Origin: Pomphorhynchus laevis | Taxonomy: Eukaryota > Acanthocephala > Palaeacanthocephala > Echinorhynchida > Pomphorhynchidae | Direction: 5' to 3' | NCBI GenBank assembly: GCA_012934845.2 | Contig: WNNJ02002317.1 | Span: forward strand, 37,512 to 101,511 | DNA length: 64,000 bases | Part shown: in pieces, positions 21,071 through 32,864 of the stretch | Layout of the letters: each line of letters starts with the position of its first letter | Numbering within the stretch: position 1 is the stretch's first letter | Notes under the pieces: generated by a model | Databases searched by the model: none | Told to the model about the DNA's origin: nothing | What the model saw: the letters and a program-made list of their open reading frames with translations, nothing else | Made by a program: the position numbers and the translations under genes

Positions 21071-21424
21071 CTTGGTTAACTACAGTTTAAAAACGACACT
21101 GCGATTCGAGGAAGGCGACGTTCGACCTTTTGAGGTATTTCATTAGATAGGTGCCGTTCGATTGTTGTACGTTTCCTCGTAAAGTTTCAACTTCGTTGCA
21201 GAAGAATAATAATGATCCGCAATAACAGTTCGTTTATTCGTGAAATTTGTATGTATATTATCTTGTGTAATTTATCTTGACACGTTTAAGTTTATATATT
21301 ATCTCAAATTTTTTACGTCTCACAAATTATTAAAACAATTTTTTTAGTAGGATAAAATTTATTAAAATAATTACAGTGAAAAATAGCCTTTTTAAATTGT
21401 TCAAACTTTTGTAATAATTATTAA
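21071..21424. other. Unassigned spacer between two RT-element copies
   Basis: AT-rich sequence with no recognisable frame. The right part (about 21240-21424) may be the 3' tail of the copy at 21425-23815. Confidence 0.35.
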
Positions 21425-23815
21425 TCAACGTTTTATCTGCGTGCAAACCTGATAAACATTGACAAGGCTCTGACCAACGATATGCTAATGTATGATCTCC
21501 ATTTTGTTATTCGTTCTGAATAATGCCAGTTGATTTTTCTTGCCTGTGGTGTTGATATCCGTCTGAGCATTTTTGTCGCTTGACATCCTGTGCCGTCCAG
21601 ATGCGAAAATATCGCTGGTACAAATCTAGTTCTTTCCACTGATGCAACCCTCTTCGAATATTCATCGATTTTGAGATTTTTTTTGATAAACAGGTTCTAT
21701 TTCAATATTGTACACACGTCCTTTAAGGAAGATGCAAGGAAGTTTCTCATGATATCATGCCGCACTAAAGGTAATATCCACCGACTTTACAAGATAAACT
21801 GTGAGGCAGTGAATTCGGCATGCCGCAAATACAAACTACTGGTGCGTCAACGTTGTGAGCCACGATGATGATTCTTTTAACGATGCGTGCTCAATGCAAT
21901 ACTTTAAACAAATTTACATTTCTCAGAGTGTTCTGAAGTCTTGATTTTATTGTTTTTCAAAACAAGTGTTTCCTATATTAATTCCTTTTGAATTTTAGCT
22001 ATTTTGTTAATTTTACAGCCGTTTATTATAGGATCACATAATAGTCGTGATAAGTTATAAGCATCATCATCCTCTCGAGTGGGATCTCGTACCTCAATGC
22101 CACCATTTTTATTACTCAAGCATAATATTTGCCACATTTCATCATTAGGTATTAGGTCGATTTTTATGAACTCAATGAAAAACTTTGATAGCATCCACGA
22201 TAAATTCAAACCATTTAGTTGAACAACGACAAGACCGCTGCAAATGTGACCATTTGTGGTGTATCGATCTAATTAGACATACATAAGTCACTTGAAGATT
22301 AATTTGCCCAACTTCTGTGACACGTGCAATCAACTACACTATTTTTGCGACTAATGCACCGGCAAATTTCTCGATATATGAGGCATTTCCAATAGATGCA
22401 CAAAGGACACTGATTACATTATCATGAATCACAACTGATGTGTCTTGAAATATATACTGTACGTGAATAGGACTCACACTATTTATGTATACTTTGCATT
22501 TTTTAACATTGATATATAATCCGTATTGTGGGCTTATCTCTTGTAAGCAATTCAATACTTTCAGAACGCTACTAGGATTGCCCACTATATTGCCGTCATC
22601 AGTATACCATATCTGGCGAATACCAGGTACTGTCTCATTCAGACGCAATATCATAGGTAGTGTGACAGATGCAAAGGCATCCATCGCACAAACATCATCC
22701 TGAGTGAAGCATTCGGTGAACCACACAATTTCATCTCCAGTAGCTATTAATGACGGGTCCCTATAGATATTTTTAAAGTGGTTGAAAGTGCAGGGTAAAT
22801 TTTTGGCATCTTTACAAAGGCCGTTTTACGATTTATGCGATTGAAGGCATTATCTGCATCTATTGTAAGAATTATGAAGTTATCATTTCTTAACAATGTT
22901 TCTCGCAATCCATAAATTACACATTCTGTACTGGCGCGCTGATCAGTGTAAACTGTAACGTCCCGCAAACTTTTTGTAACTGACTACGTGAAACAGGCAG
23001 TACCACTTTAGATATTATGCGTCTAGAAACATCGTCTATCCCAATCGGTCGAGCACTAAAATTTGGCACAGAGAAATAAATCGACTCGCTGTGACTGCAC
23101 ACAGAAGATTTCGACACAATCTCAGTATACATAAATCGTGCGAACTAAGCCAAAACATCAGCCAATATGATCGAATCTTCTCCGAAACCTGTGACCATGT
23201 GTAACCATGTACGTGTATCTAATCCAGACGGACCAGTACTGCATTTAAGAGACCTGGCTGCTTCAATTATAGTTCTAGAGTCATTGTATTAAGGCAATTG
23301 GATGAAAATCATGGTCCGATAGAAATGTGTGTGTCTAACCACAGCCTCACAATGTATAGCATACACATCAGGGTGCTTTTCGATCAATATTTGTCTAACT
23401 GAACTGTCATTAATGATGTCATCAAGTTCAAGTGATTTTCTACAATCAAGGTCTGATTCAAGAAGCCTCACTGCTGCTGTCATGTTCTTTCTCAAAACAA
23501 GTTTCTGCAATGCACTAACCCAATGGGTTTCTTTGTAAGATTTTGAGTGCATTGAGTGATAATCCTGCATGCTTATAGTTTCGGATAGTAAAGTCGATAA
23601 ATCGCGATCAAGCCAAATTTTCATACGTCTGGACAAAATAGACTTTACTTCTCTATGCTTTGTCTCTCTTGCCTTTGGTAATAACAGCTGACTAAGGACG
23701 ACGGATTCCATTATTGAACAAATATCAATAATAAAGGTTTTCTTAAAAATCCAAAAGGTTAAATGAGACATACAAAACAGAACAGTCAATAGTCATTAAC
23801 AAACAAAAAAATTGT
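21425..23815 (-). pseudogene. Divergent reverse transcriptase element with YTDDG active site
   Basis: From high to low coordinates the minus strand shows a helical N-terminal block (ALQKLVLRKNMTAAVRLLES, 23789-23289), KCSTGPSGLDTRTW (about 23240), ARPIGIDDVSRRIISKVV (about 23030), IILTIDADNAFNRINR (RT motif A, about 22860), TQDDVCAMDAFASVTLPM (motif B-like, about 22690), IWYTDDGNIVGNP (motif C, about 22610) and a C-terminal block with NKNGGIEVRDP (about 22100) and YSERITKWRSYI (about 21500). The C-terminal part is where relatives carry a restriction-like nuclease, but its catalytic residues are not clear here. The element is broken. Class unresolved. Confidence 0.6.
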
Positions 23816-23999
23816 ATTCAACCATGGTAGTCTTCTTGATACATCTTCTTAACGGCCACAGGTCCATGAGGATCTGAGCCCACTAACCGATCCAACACGC
23901 CGCCTTTCGACTGAACCACCCGGGGTCTTTCACCCCCCCCGAAGAATCCAATCGAGACGGACTATGCTGGGTAAACGAGATACGAGGAGCTTAAGAAAC

Positions 24000-26275
24000 C
24001 TTAGCCTTTGCTCCGGGGGACGTCCTCTCGAAAAGAAGACTAATCCCAAGATAGCCCGTGCCCCAGAGGCGCACCTGGGTTTTCCCTTTCAATGACATAT
24101 GTTGAGCCCGTTTCAGGGCCAACCTAGCTTTCTTCAGGATACGTTTGAATCTATCCAGGTCAGCTTTCGCCAACAAGCTCACCGTAACGGTGAACCACCA
24201 GATATTTTACTCGACTTGTAAAGGTGAGGAGTGGTTCATAAGCAAATATGGAGGAGAGCGCAGAGAGTGCTAGTCTCTTAAGTTTTTTCTTTGTTGCAGG
24301 GGAGCCATTAAAGACTACCACCTGCGATTTTGCATAGTTTAAAATAAGATTGGATTGGGGTAGCTGGTCTTTTAATCTTGAAAAGAAACGGCTGATGTCA
24401 GAGACTACGTCTTTACACCTGCGTCCAGTGAACAGGGTTGTGGTGTCATCAGCGTACACCACTAGACGTTGTTCGCGTTTAAATATTTTGAATAGTTTAA
24501 TAGAGGCAGCAAGATATAAGATAGGAGAAAGTGGGGAACCTTGAGGCACACCCGTAATAGGGTAGAACTGACGCGCATCAGGGTCGTCTTCATAGTAAAA
24601 ACGCTTGATATACAGCAGGATATCTACTCTGTTCACAATACTCGCAGGCAACCCGAGGGACCTGAGAGAAGAGATCACAAAAGGAATGGAGATGCGGTCA
24701 AATGCAGCAAAAAAGTCAAGAAAAACAGCCACAACTAGATGATGGCTATTATCCCGACAAAACTGCTCCACCTCACCAACTGCTGAATGGACCGAGCGAC
24801 CTTTGACAAACCCATGAAAACCTGGAGGGATCAAATTACGCCTACTTAAATGGTCGCGGATTTTACGCGCAAGCGCTTTTTCGTAAATCAATACGAGGGC
24901 ATTTTGAATCGAAATGGGTCGCAGATCTTTAGGGCATGAGCAGGATTGTTTCTTAGGAAAAAACATGCTTACTAATATTGATGCCTGCTACATCGGATGG
25001 GGAGGCTAAAAGCATTGTGACGGCCACCTCTCTTCTCTGATCAGCTGTCAAAAGCTGACAGACCCGAGAAGAAAGTGGAGCGACGGATTTGGAGGTGCCC
25101 GGGAGTGGACCCCGGGCGTTAAGGATATCCGTAACAAATAGATCCCTACTCCTGAAGTTACACCAAGGCGGGATTGGTTGAAGTGATTGAGTGGCTCCAT
25201 AGTCGTGTAGGGCTAGTGACTCCTCTAAAACTTTATCAAGGCCTACATTCCCTATCGAACCCAATGCTCTATCCTTCCAGCAATCAAACTTCTCCTTTTT
25301 GAAAATCTTCCAAAAGGAAGACTGAGAATGACTAAGGCGAGCAATACTCGTCCTATCCTTACTCAGCTGGAACCTGTAGCTAGTGCTCCAGTATTCATTC
25401 GAGAGAGCCTGTCTGGTGGAAACAGAGAGATTAGGGAGATTAAGCAATTTCGCTAGGACCTTGAGTTTTGTTGGAGTGGGATTGTATATACAACCTTTAT
25501 AGGTAGTCGATAAAATCGCGGTAGCTTGCGAAAAGAGGTAGGTATTAAATTCGGTCAGACTCTCATTTCCTATTCTGGGAAAGAGTTGGATAGCTGCTTG
25601 AAAGAGGGCAATGATCGGATCAAAGTGAAACTTCTTTCCAAGCAACGTATCTTCCTCAATTTTCCAACGAATTAGGTCATGAGAGGTGGACAATTGCTGG
25701 CGTGACTGCTCCGTGCAGAATCGTTTTAACAACCACCTCAAGTGAAGCAAAATGTCGAGGATTGAATTTGTTGATATGCAATGAAAGGTAAGGGAATGTG
25801 GTTTGTGAATAAGATAACCGTTCCTAGCTCTGCGAAGTGCTGCATTGATCCAACGACCAGTTATGTCGTTGAAATCTCTAAGTATCATGTCGTAGCCGCT
25901 GTCGATAATACTATCCAGGGTTACACGGTTCTTGTGTATCTCCCCAGGACGGATGTAGACATTGGCTAGACTGAGGCGTTTACCGTTCTTACAGAGTGAA
26001 ACTACTAAACAAGACATGGCTGGACAGGAATAGTTTTATAGGAGGAAGGACCCTTAGGAGCACTTAACTAAGGTCAAGAGTCCTTGAGACGAAGAGGAGT
26101 GAGGTGGGGTTATGTACGGAGTATAATGGAAACAAATGTGCTTTGGGATAAATCGAGTATTGTCCTGGGGGAGACGGATAGACCGCGTTTCCCGAAGGAC
26201 TATGACATCTGCATCTCTACCGGATAGAAGTCTAAAGGCAGAAGCACCTACCGAATTCCACTGAAGGATATTCAC
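24000..26275 (-). pseudogene. Family L ORF2, endonuclease and reverse transcriptase (copy 1)
   Basis: The endonuclease starts MNILQWNSVGASAFRLLSG, with VIVLRETRS (E catalytic) and MILRDFND, where other copies have GDFND. The RT (24966-24160) shows RPISIQNALVLIYEKALARK, VAVFLDFFAAFDRISI (motif A), GVPQGSPLSPILY (motif B) and LVVYADDTTTLF (motif C). These place it in the Jockey/I/R1 group. No RNase H domain is recognised. A frame change near 24960 separates endonuclease-linker from RT. Confidence 0.85.
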
Positions 26276-26334
26276 TTAAAAAGGCTCACGGTACTCTGCA
26301 TTGCATTAGATTAGCTGGGTGGGATTGCCTTGAC

Positions 26335-27374
26335 CTAGAAGGAGCTATGGGCGGAAAAGTCGCTCTTCCCGCCACCAACTCTGTCCTGGGCGAGCACTTG
26401 CCCACGGGCATTGTCTTCATTTCCCTGTGAATCTGACTCGTCTTTCTTCTTCAGGAGCTTCTCGTTTTTAATGGGAGAAGAACGACGTGAGCCGAGGCCC
26501 CCTCTTTTTCGAGCTAGGTAAAGCATGCTGAGTGGAAACTCCCGGACTTGAATAAAGTGCAGAGATTAACGCGGATACCATATTTTCCACATTTTTAATG
26601 GCAGAATGTATCTTAACGTCCATAACACTCAAAATTTCCTTGTCTGTCATCCTTGAGGCCTGCCAGAATAAGTTAAATCGAGTTTCTTGACTACAGCAGA
26701 CCTGGATAAGTTATTCCGGTAATCTTTAAAGCATGCACATTTACGAGACCATGCAGGACGGCTCCCACCACAGTTTAAGCATAGGGCGGGTGAAACGCAC
26801 TTCTCCCCGGAACCAATACTTTTGCATGATGGGAGACTACAGACTCCGCAGGTCTTTGATCTGGAGCTGTTTGAGGCCCAGTGCCCCCACGTATGGCATG
26901 TGTTACAGTGGGGGTTGGTAAGATCCTCTGCACTCATAACTGTAAAATGTAAGTTGTACCCTAAAAATGAAATATATGGCGATTTAGCGATTTAGCAAGG
27001 GTTTCGGCATGCTCGTTACGGGATGAACATAAACCTACAGGAAGTGGAAATCCACTTTTCCTCATGACAGACCGGAAGTTTGAAATTTTGTAAACTTTAT
27101 TCAGAACTTCGATATCATTTTCCTCTAGATGCGGAGGAAGATTGTTCACTTTGACAGATGCTAGAATGGGTTTACAGTGAATCGAGCCCAGGTGTTTCAT
27201 ATTTGAATCGAAGATCTCATAATCCTTCGCAATATCAGAGGTTGCGAAGGAAATTTTTATTCCCGATTCATGAATTTTGACCGAATTGGACAGGATTCGG
27301 TTGTTGTCCCACTTAGCAATGAATGGTCTTAGAAAGACATTGAATAAATTGTACCTTTCCAGAGGTTGTGACAT
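26335..27374 (-). pseudogene. Family L ORF1, gag-like RNA-binding protein (copy 1)
   Basis: The first frame (27374-26961) encodes an RRM-like region with FNVFLRPFIAKW and KVNNLPPHLEENDIEVL. The second (26937-26647) carries Cys/His knuckles: CNTCHTWGHWASNS, CGVCSLPSCKS and CLNCGGSRPAWSRKC. The first knuckle lacks its last Cys. The tail is basic (KKRGPR, KNEKLLKKK). ORF1 of Jockey/I elements binds element RNA. Frame changes between the three parts show that it is broken. Confidence 0.75.
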
Positions 27375-28106
27375 TGAGATAACAATACGTTTTTTTAGTT
27401 TAAAGATTTGGGGAGTAGCCCCTCTCCCGTCAAATTAACAGCAGAAAAATCACTTACTTGTTTCTCAGGAATTGTAGAAAAAATTAACGTTTTCCCTTTC
27501 GAAATGTCAATTTTGCTTGAATTGTTTCCTTTTAAGGCTCCGCAAGTGTTTAAATTTTCCTCCGATGAGTACTATTTTGTTTTATGACTGTTTTTTCTTT
27601 CTTTTTGTTGTTTTTGTTGTTGTAGATTTTATTAATAATAAATAACATGCAGGATAAATAAATAGAATAAATACAATGATACAGTTACAGTTTTAATCTT
27701 CTTCATAGATAATTGACACTCTTCAAATGCAAGCCCGTTTTCTTCAGAATTATAGCCTCAAATCTATGGGGATCTGAGCCCCCCAAACCAATCCAACACG
27801 CCGCCTTGCGACTGAACCACCCGGGGTCTTTCACCCCCCCCCGAAGAGTCCAGTCGGTGCGGACTATGCTGGGTAAACGTGAGACGAGAAGCTTGAGAAA
27901 CCTTAGTCTTTGTTCTGGGATACGTCCTCTTGAAAAGAAAACTAATCCCGAGATAGCCCAAGTACCCCAGAGGCGCACTTAGGATTTCTCTTTCAATGAC
28001 AGATGTTGGGCCCGTTTCAGGGCCCATCTAGCTCTCTACAGGATACGTTTAGTCTATCCAGGTTAGCTTTCGCTGACTAGCTCACCGTAATGGTGAATCC
28101 CAGGTA

Positions 28107-29548
28107 TTATACTCGATTTGTGAAGGTAGGGAGTGGTAGATTAGTCAGGATGGAAGATAGAGCTGAGAGTGCTAATCTCTTGAGTTTTTTCTTTGTCACA
28201 GGGGCGCCATTAAAGACAACCACCTGCGATTTGGAGGAGTTTAAAACAAGATTAGAAATGGGCAGCTGATCTTTTAATCTTGTAAAGAAATGGCTGATGT
28301 CAGAGACTACATCTTTGCACCTGCGTCCAGAGAACAGGGCTGTGGTATCATCAGCATATACCACAATATGTTGATCGCGTTTGAATTTTTTGTATAGTTC
28401 AATGGAGGCAGCAAGATACAAGATTGGAGAAAGTGGGGAGCCTTAAGGCACACCCGTAATAGGATAGAACTGACGTGCATCAGGGTCGTCTTCATAGAAG
28501 AATCGCTTGGAGTACAGCAATATTTCCACCCTGTTAACAACTCCCGCAGGCAACCCGAGGGACCTGAGAGAAGTGATAACAAAAGGAATGGAAATGCGGT
28601 CAAATGCAGCCGAAAAATCAAGAAAGACAGCCACAGCAAGCTGATGACTGTTATCTTGAAAACTTGCACTTCACCTATTGCTGAATGGACCGAGCGATCT
28701 TTTACGTACCCATGAAAACCTGGTGGGATTTAAATTTCGCCTATTTAGATGGTCGCGGATTTTACGCGCAAGCGCTTTTTCGTAAATGGAAATGAGGGAG
28801 TTTTGAATTGAAATAGGCCGCAGATCTTTGGGACATGTAATCGACTTCTTTTTAGGTAAAAATACTCGACGGCTAATATTTATGTTAGCAATGTCGGAAG
28901 GGGAGGCTAATAGCATTGTTATGGCGACTTCCTTTCTTTGACTCTCTGTCAAAAGCTGACAGACACGAGTGGAGAGTGGCGCATGGGTTCTGAAGGTTCC
29001 CGGGAGTGGCCCCCATGAGTTAAGGATATCTGTAACAGATAAGTCCCTACTCCTGAAGTCACACCAAGGCGGGATTGGTTGGGGTGATTGAGTGGCTCCA
29101 TAATTGTGTAGGGATAGTGACTCATCCAAAACTTTATCAAGACCTATTCTACCAATCCAGCCTAAAGCTCTATCCCTCCAGCAGACAAACTTCTCCTTCT
29201 TGAGTATCTTCCAGAAGGAATACTGAGAAGGGCTATGGCGAGAAATGCTTGCCTTATCCCTACTCAACTGGAACCTATATCTAGTGCTCCAGTATTCATT
29301 CGAGAGGGCTTGTCTGGCGGAAACAGAGAGAGTAGGAAGATGTAGCATTTTGCTAGGAACTTGAGTTTTGTTGGAGTGGGATTGTATATGCGACCTTTAT
29401 AGGTAGTCGATAGTATCGCGGTAGCTTGCGAAGAGAGGTAAGTATTAAATTTGGTCAAACTCTCATTCCCAATTCGGGGGAATAGTTGGATAGCTGCCTG
29501 AAAGAAGGCCACTATGACGGGATCAAAGTGGAACCTTCTCCTCAGCAA
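28107..29548 (-). pseudogene. Family L ORF2 linker and reverse transcriptase (copy 2)
   Basis: The linker (29548-28671) contains FWKILKKEKFVCWRDRALG and RPISIQNSLISIYEKALARK. RT blocks: VFLDFSAAFDRISIPFVI (motif A, about 28590), YPITGVP at 28443, and HIVVYADDTTALF (motif C, about 28360). Stops and frameshifts near 28445 and 28670 break it. The C-terminal region continues to about 27700. Confidence 0.82.
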
Positions 29549-29566
29549 CGTCTTTTCCTCTAACCG

Positions 29567-31497
29567 CTAACGAATTAGGTCATGAGAGGTAGTCTGTTGT
29601 TGGCGCAACTGCTCAGTAGAGAAGTGTTTTAACAACCACTTCTTATGTAGCAGTAATATGTCGAGGAGTGAATTAGTTGTTGAGCAATGAAAGGTGGGGG
29701 ATGGTGGTTTGTGAATAAGATATTCGTTCCTGGCTCTGCGGTTTGCTGCATTAATCCAACGACCAGTTCTGTCGTTGAAATCACCAAGTAACATGTCATA
29801 GCCGCTACCCAATAAACGATCCAGGAGGTCACGGTTCTTGTGAATTTCTCCTGGCCGTATATAAATATTGGCTATGCTGATACATTTACCGTTCTTACGA
29901 AGTGATATAGCTAGACAAGATAGGGCAGGACAATAATAGTTAGGAAGGAGGGAAGATCTTAAGGAGCATTTAACTAAGGTTAAAAGACCTTGAGATGAAG
30001 AGGAGTGAGGAGGTGTTATATACGGAGTGAAGTGGGTGTATATATGCTGAGGGATAAATCGAGTAATGTCCTGGGGGATACGGATAGACCGCGTCTCCTG
30101 AAGGACTATAACATCTGCATCTCTACCAGATAAAAGTCTAAGGGCAGAAGCACCTCCCGAATTCCACTGAAGAATATTCAGTGAAGAAGGCTCAGGCTTA
30201 CTCACCATTGTGTTAGACAAGTTGGACGGGGGAGTCAACCTAGACAGAGCTAGGTGCGGGAAGGTCGCCCCTCCCGCCACTAGCCCCATCCAGAATCGTA
30301 ACCCCAGGGCAGTATCTTCATTTCCCTTTGAGGCGCCTTTCTCTTTTATCAGCTTGCCAACCTTGAGGGGTGGAACCGATCTTGCTGATCCACCCCTTTT
30401 CTTTGATTTCGGACAATCTTTCTCCGATTGCAACGGAACTGAGGGAGAACTTAGGAACGCCCCAAGGAGGGGTGCTAGCCACTGCTGTATTTGAGAGAAT
30501 GTATTCTTCCTGTTGTTGTCCAGCAAGTGCAAAATATCCATGTTGGACATTCTTTCCGATGGCTGCGCGGCAACAGCAGCAAAACTTCTTCCAGTTGGGG
30601 GAGCCGAGACTGCATATTTCATTTTATATTCTTTGAAAATACGACAACGACGTGACCACGCGGGGTGGTCCCCACCACAATTAGTACAGACTGGGGGAGC
30701 TACGCACCTCTCCCCCTTTGACAAAGCGATACAGGATGATTTGCCGCATACTCCGCACGATTTCTCCCGCGTACAGGAGGAGGCCCAGTGCCCCCAGCAG
30801 TGGCAGGAGTTACAATGAGGAAATGTGAAGCAATCTTGATCAACCAAATTGAATCTGAGATTATACCCCATAAAGGGGTTGACTGCATTCCGTGACAAAA
30901 TATCAGCGTTGTTTAAGTCCGTACCGCAGAACGCAACAGGTAAGGATTCCCCTGTTTTAGATTTCAATCCGCGGACTGAACTCAACTTGAACGATCCCGT
31001 AATAGAACCAGATCTTCCTCCTCCAAATAAGGAGGGTAATTAGAAATCTTAACAGTTGCCTGTAGGGGCTTTAGCGTTAGAGATCCCAGATGGGACAGAT
31101 TATTATTGAAAAATGACTCATAAGCATCCATTAGTTCATGTGACGAAAATGAGACTTTTAGTTGATTAACGAATGATCGGACCGAATTGAATACTACTCT
31201 TCCAGAGTAGTTCTGGACGAAGTTACGTAAAAAAACATTGAAAAGCTTATGCTTTTCAATTGGCATAACTGCATTAATAATTGCTAAATTTTTAAGTTTC
31301 GGTATTGGGGGGAGCTCCCCCGAGTCAGTAACATAGTTCTTATTAAATTGACTAACCTGCAAGTCCGAAGTGAAAGATGTAGGTAAGGATACTTTACCTT
31401 TACCATGTGTAATTCCAGCGGAATCGTTGATTACAGGCACATTTTCATAGGAGCTTTGATGCTCCGACACGCAATAAACGTTTTCACTTGTGCACAT
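29567..31497 (-). pseudogene. Family L ORF1 and start of ORF2 (copy 2)
   Basis: The N-terminal part of ORF1 (31497-30982) has FNVFLRNFVQNY and KISNYPPYLEEEDL. The next frame, 30985-29567, runs 472 codons: knuckles CNSCHCWGHWASSC, CGVCGKSSC and CTNCGGDHPAWSRRC, then a Ser/Lys-rich tail and, without a stop, the endonuclease start NILQWNSGGASALRLLSGRD, VIVLQETRS and LLGDFNDRTGRW. In copies 1 and 3 stops separate ORF1 from ORF2. The endonuclease here retains its catalytic motifs. Confidence 0.82.
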
Positions 31498-31676
31498 TTT
31501 TCGTTTGTTGTTTTCAAAATGTGTGTGTAAAATATATATTATTCATTAGATTATTGCCATTATCCGAAAATAAAAAATTTGTGACGTTATTTATTGCTGG
31601 TACAAATGATTGTATTTATCCGCACATGACATAATTGCGCTCTTTGGAATCAAGGAAATGATGGCTAAAGAAGACT

Positions 31677-32823
31677 TTGGAACGACGCAATTGCAGGTTA
31701 GTGAGTTTTCTACTGTTGGAGGAGAGGGTGAATTACTTTCCCCAATCCCCAAAACAAAAAACCTGGGCATTATTACACTTGCAACCAATAGAAAGACACT
31801 ACTTGTATATCATACTATTACGTGATTTTTCAAATAAATATCCCAACAGAGTAGTATTTAATTCTGTTAAGTACTATGAGAGCTCTGTGAAAATATCATT
31901 CGCGTCAGAAGATACTCTTTAAACTATGGTAATTACTTTGATCAAAACTACAGCAGTTTCGGGACGTTTGTAAAGAAACCTATACTTGCGACGTTAAAAG
32001 TTAATAACTTGCCTTCCTCTATGGAAGAAAATGATTTGGCTACATTATCAAAAACCTACAAAATCCACAACATACGTTCAATTACCGGCCGTAATGGCCT
32101 TCCTATCAATGTGGGATTCTGTTCTGCCCCAATTGCGCAGGCAGAGGTTCTCGAGAGATCACGATGCAACTCCTTCATGGGGTTCAATCTCAAATTCAAA
32201 CTAATATCGGCAGAAGAGTTTACGTACCTGCATTGCAGCTGGTGCCATAAATGGGGGCACTGGGATTCCCGCTGCAGTGGGGTGGCAAGCTGCGGGAAAT
32301 GTGGGAAAATAGACTGCCCCGCGATTGACTTAGCTCTGCCCTGTTCTAATGGGATCAAGTGTTGTAATTGTGGCGGGGCTCACCCTGCGTGGGGAAGGAA
32401 GTGCCCCCACTTCAAGGAATATTTTGCAAAGTTCCGTGCGCCAAAATCAGCACCTGAATCATTCGCCAAGTCGGCATATAGATCCTCTGACTGCGAGTCT
32501 ATGCTAACTATGGACCTCAAGTTCGAAAATTTCAGAAAGGAAATACAAGAGCTTGCGGGGAAAACAATTGCCAATCTGTTCGTCGATTCGGTTATAACAA
32601 TTCCAACCGATGGAGATACAAATAAAAGATGGGCGTCTGCTCGGAAATCCAAGAAACCAGGAGCTTCGGCCCATGCCGTTCCCCCTTAAAGATCGGCAAA
32701 ATGCTTATGGGCATTAATAGAAGCGCCTCAAAGGGGAATGATGATAATGCCCGGGGGCAAGTACCCACTCTGAGCGGCGCTAGTGGTGGAGGGGGCAATC
32801 CATCCACCCCTAGCTCTGTCTAG
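31677..32823 (+). pseudogene. Family L ORF1 (copy 3)
   Basis: The frame 32009-32689 encodes VNNLPSSMEEN-like sequence, then three knuckles: CSWCHKWGHWDSRC, CGKCGKIDC and CCNCGGAHPAWGRKC. A basic tail with ARKSKKPGASAHAVPP follows. The N-terminal RRM-like part is in another frame (31677-31922), with a stop between. It binds RNA by family analogy. Confidence 0.78.
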
Positions 32824-32864
32824 GATGTGGCCATCTCCTTCTAGCTAAACTAACACAATGCAAA

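Larger units (their letters stand above)
23825..27560 (-). mobile_element. Jockey/I-type LINE, family L, copy 1
   Basis: Contains ORF1 with zinc knuckles and ORF2 with APE endonuclease and RT, in the usual LINE order. The 3' end abuts the RT element at about 23815, and the 5' end lies close to the 3' end of copy 2, so copies 1 and 2 are in tandem in the same direction. ORF2 is split by a few stops and frameshifts, but long stretches (354 and 268 codons) are open, so the copy is moderately young. Confidence 0.87.
27700..31560 (-). mobile_element. Jockey/I-type LINE, family L, copy 2
   Basis: Second tandem copy, from ORF1 start near 31497 to the 3' tail near 27700. Its 5' end faces that of copy 3 (31600) head to head with only about 40 bp between. 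It is closer in sequence to copy 3 than to copy 1, judged from the ORF2 stretches compared by eye. Confidence 0.87.

Noticed and set aside
24541-24738. Plus-strand basic protein-like frame inside LINE family L
   Set aside because: It is antisense to the reverse transcriptase core. The coding sense is on the minus strand.
30210-30818. Several plus-strand frames across 30210-30818
   Set aside because: They lie antisense to the zinc-knuckle ORF1 of LINE copy 2 and have no family resemblance.
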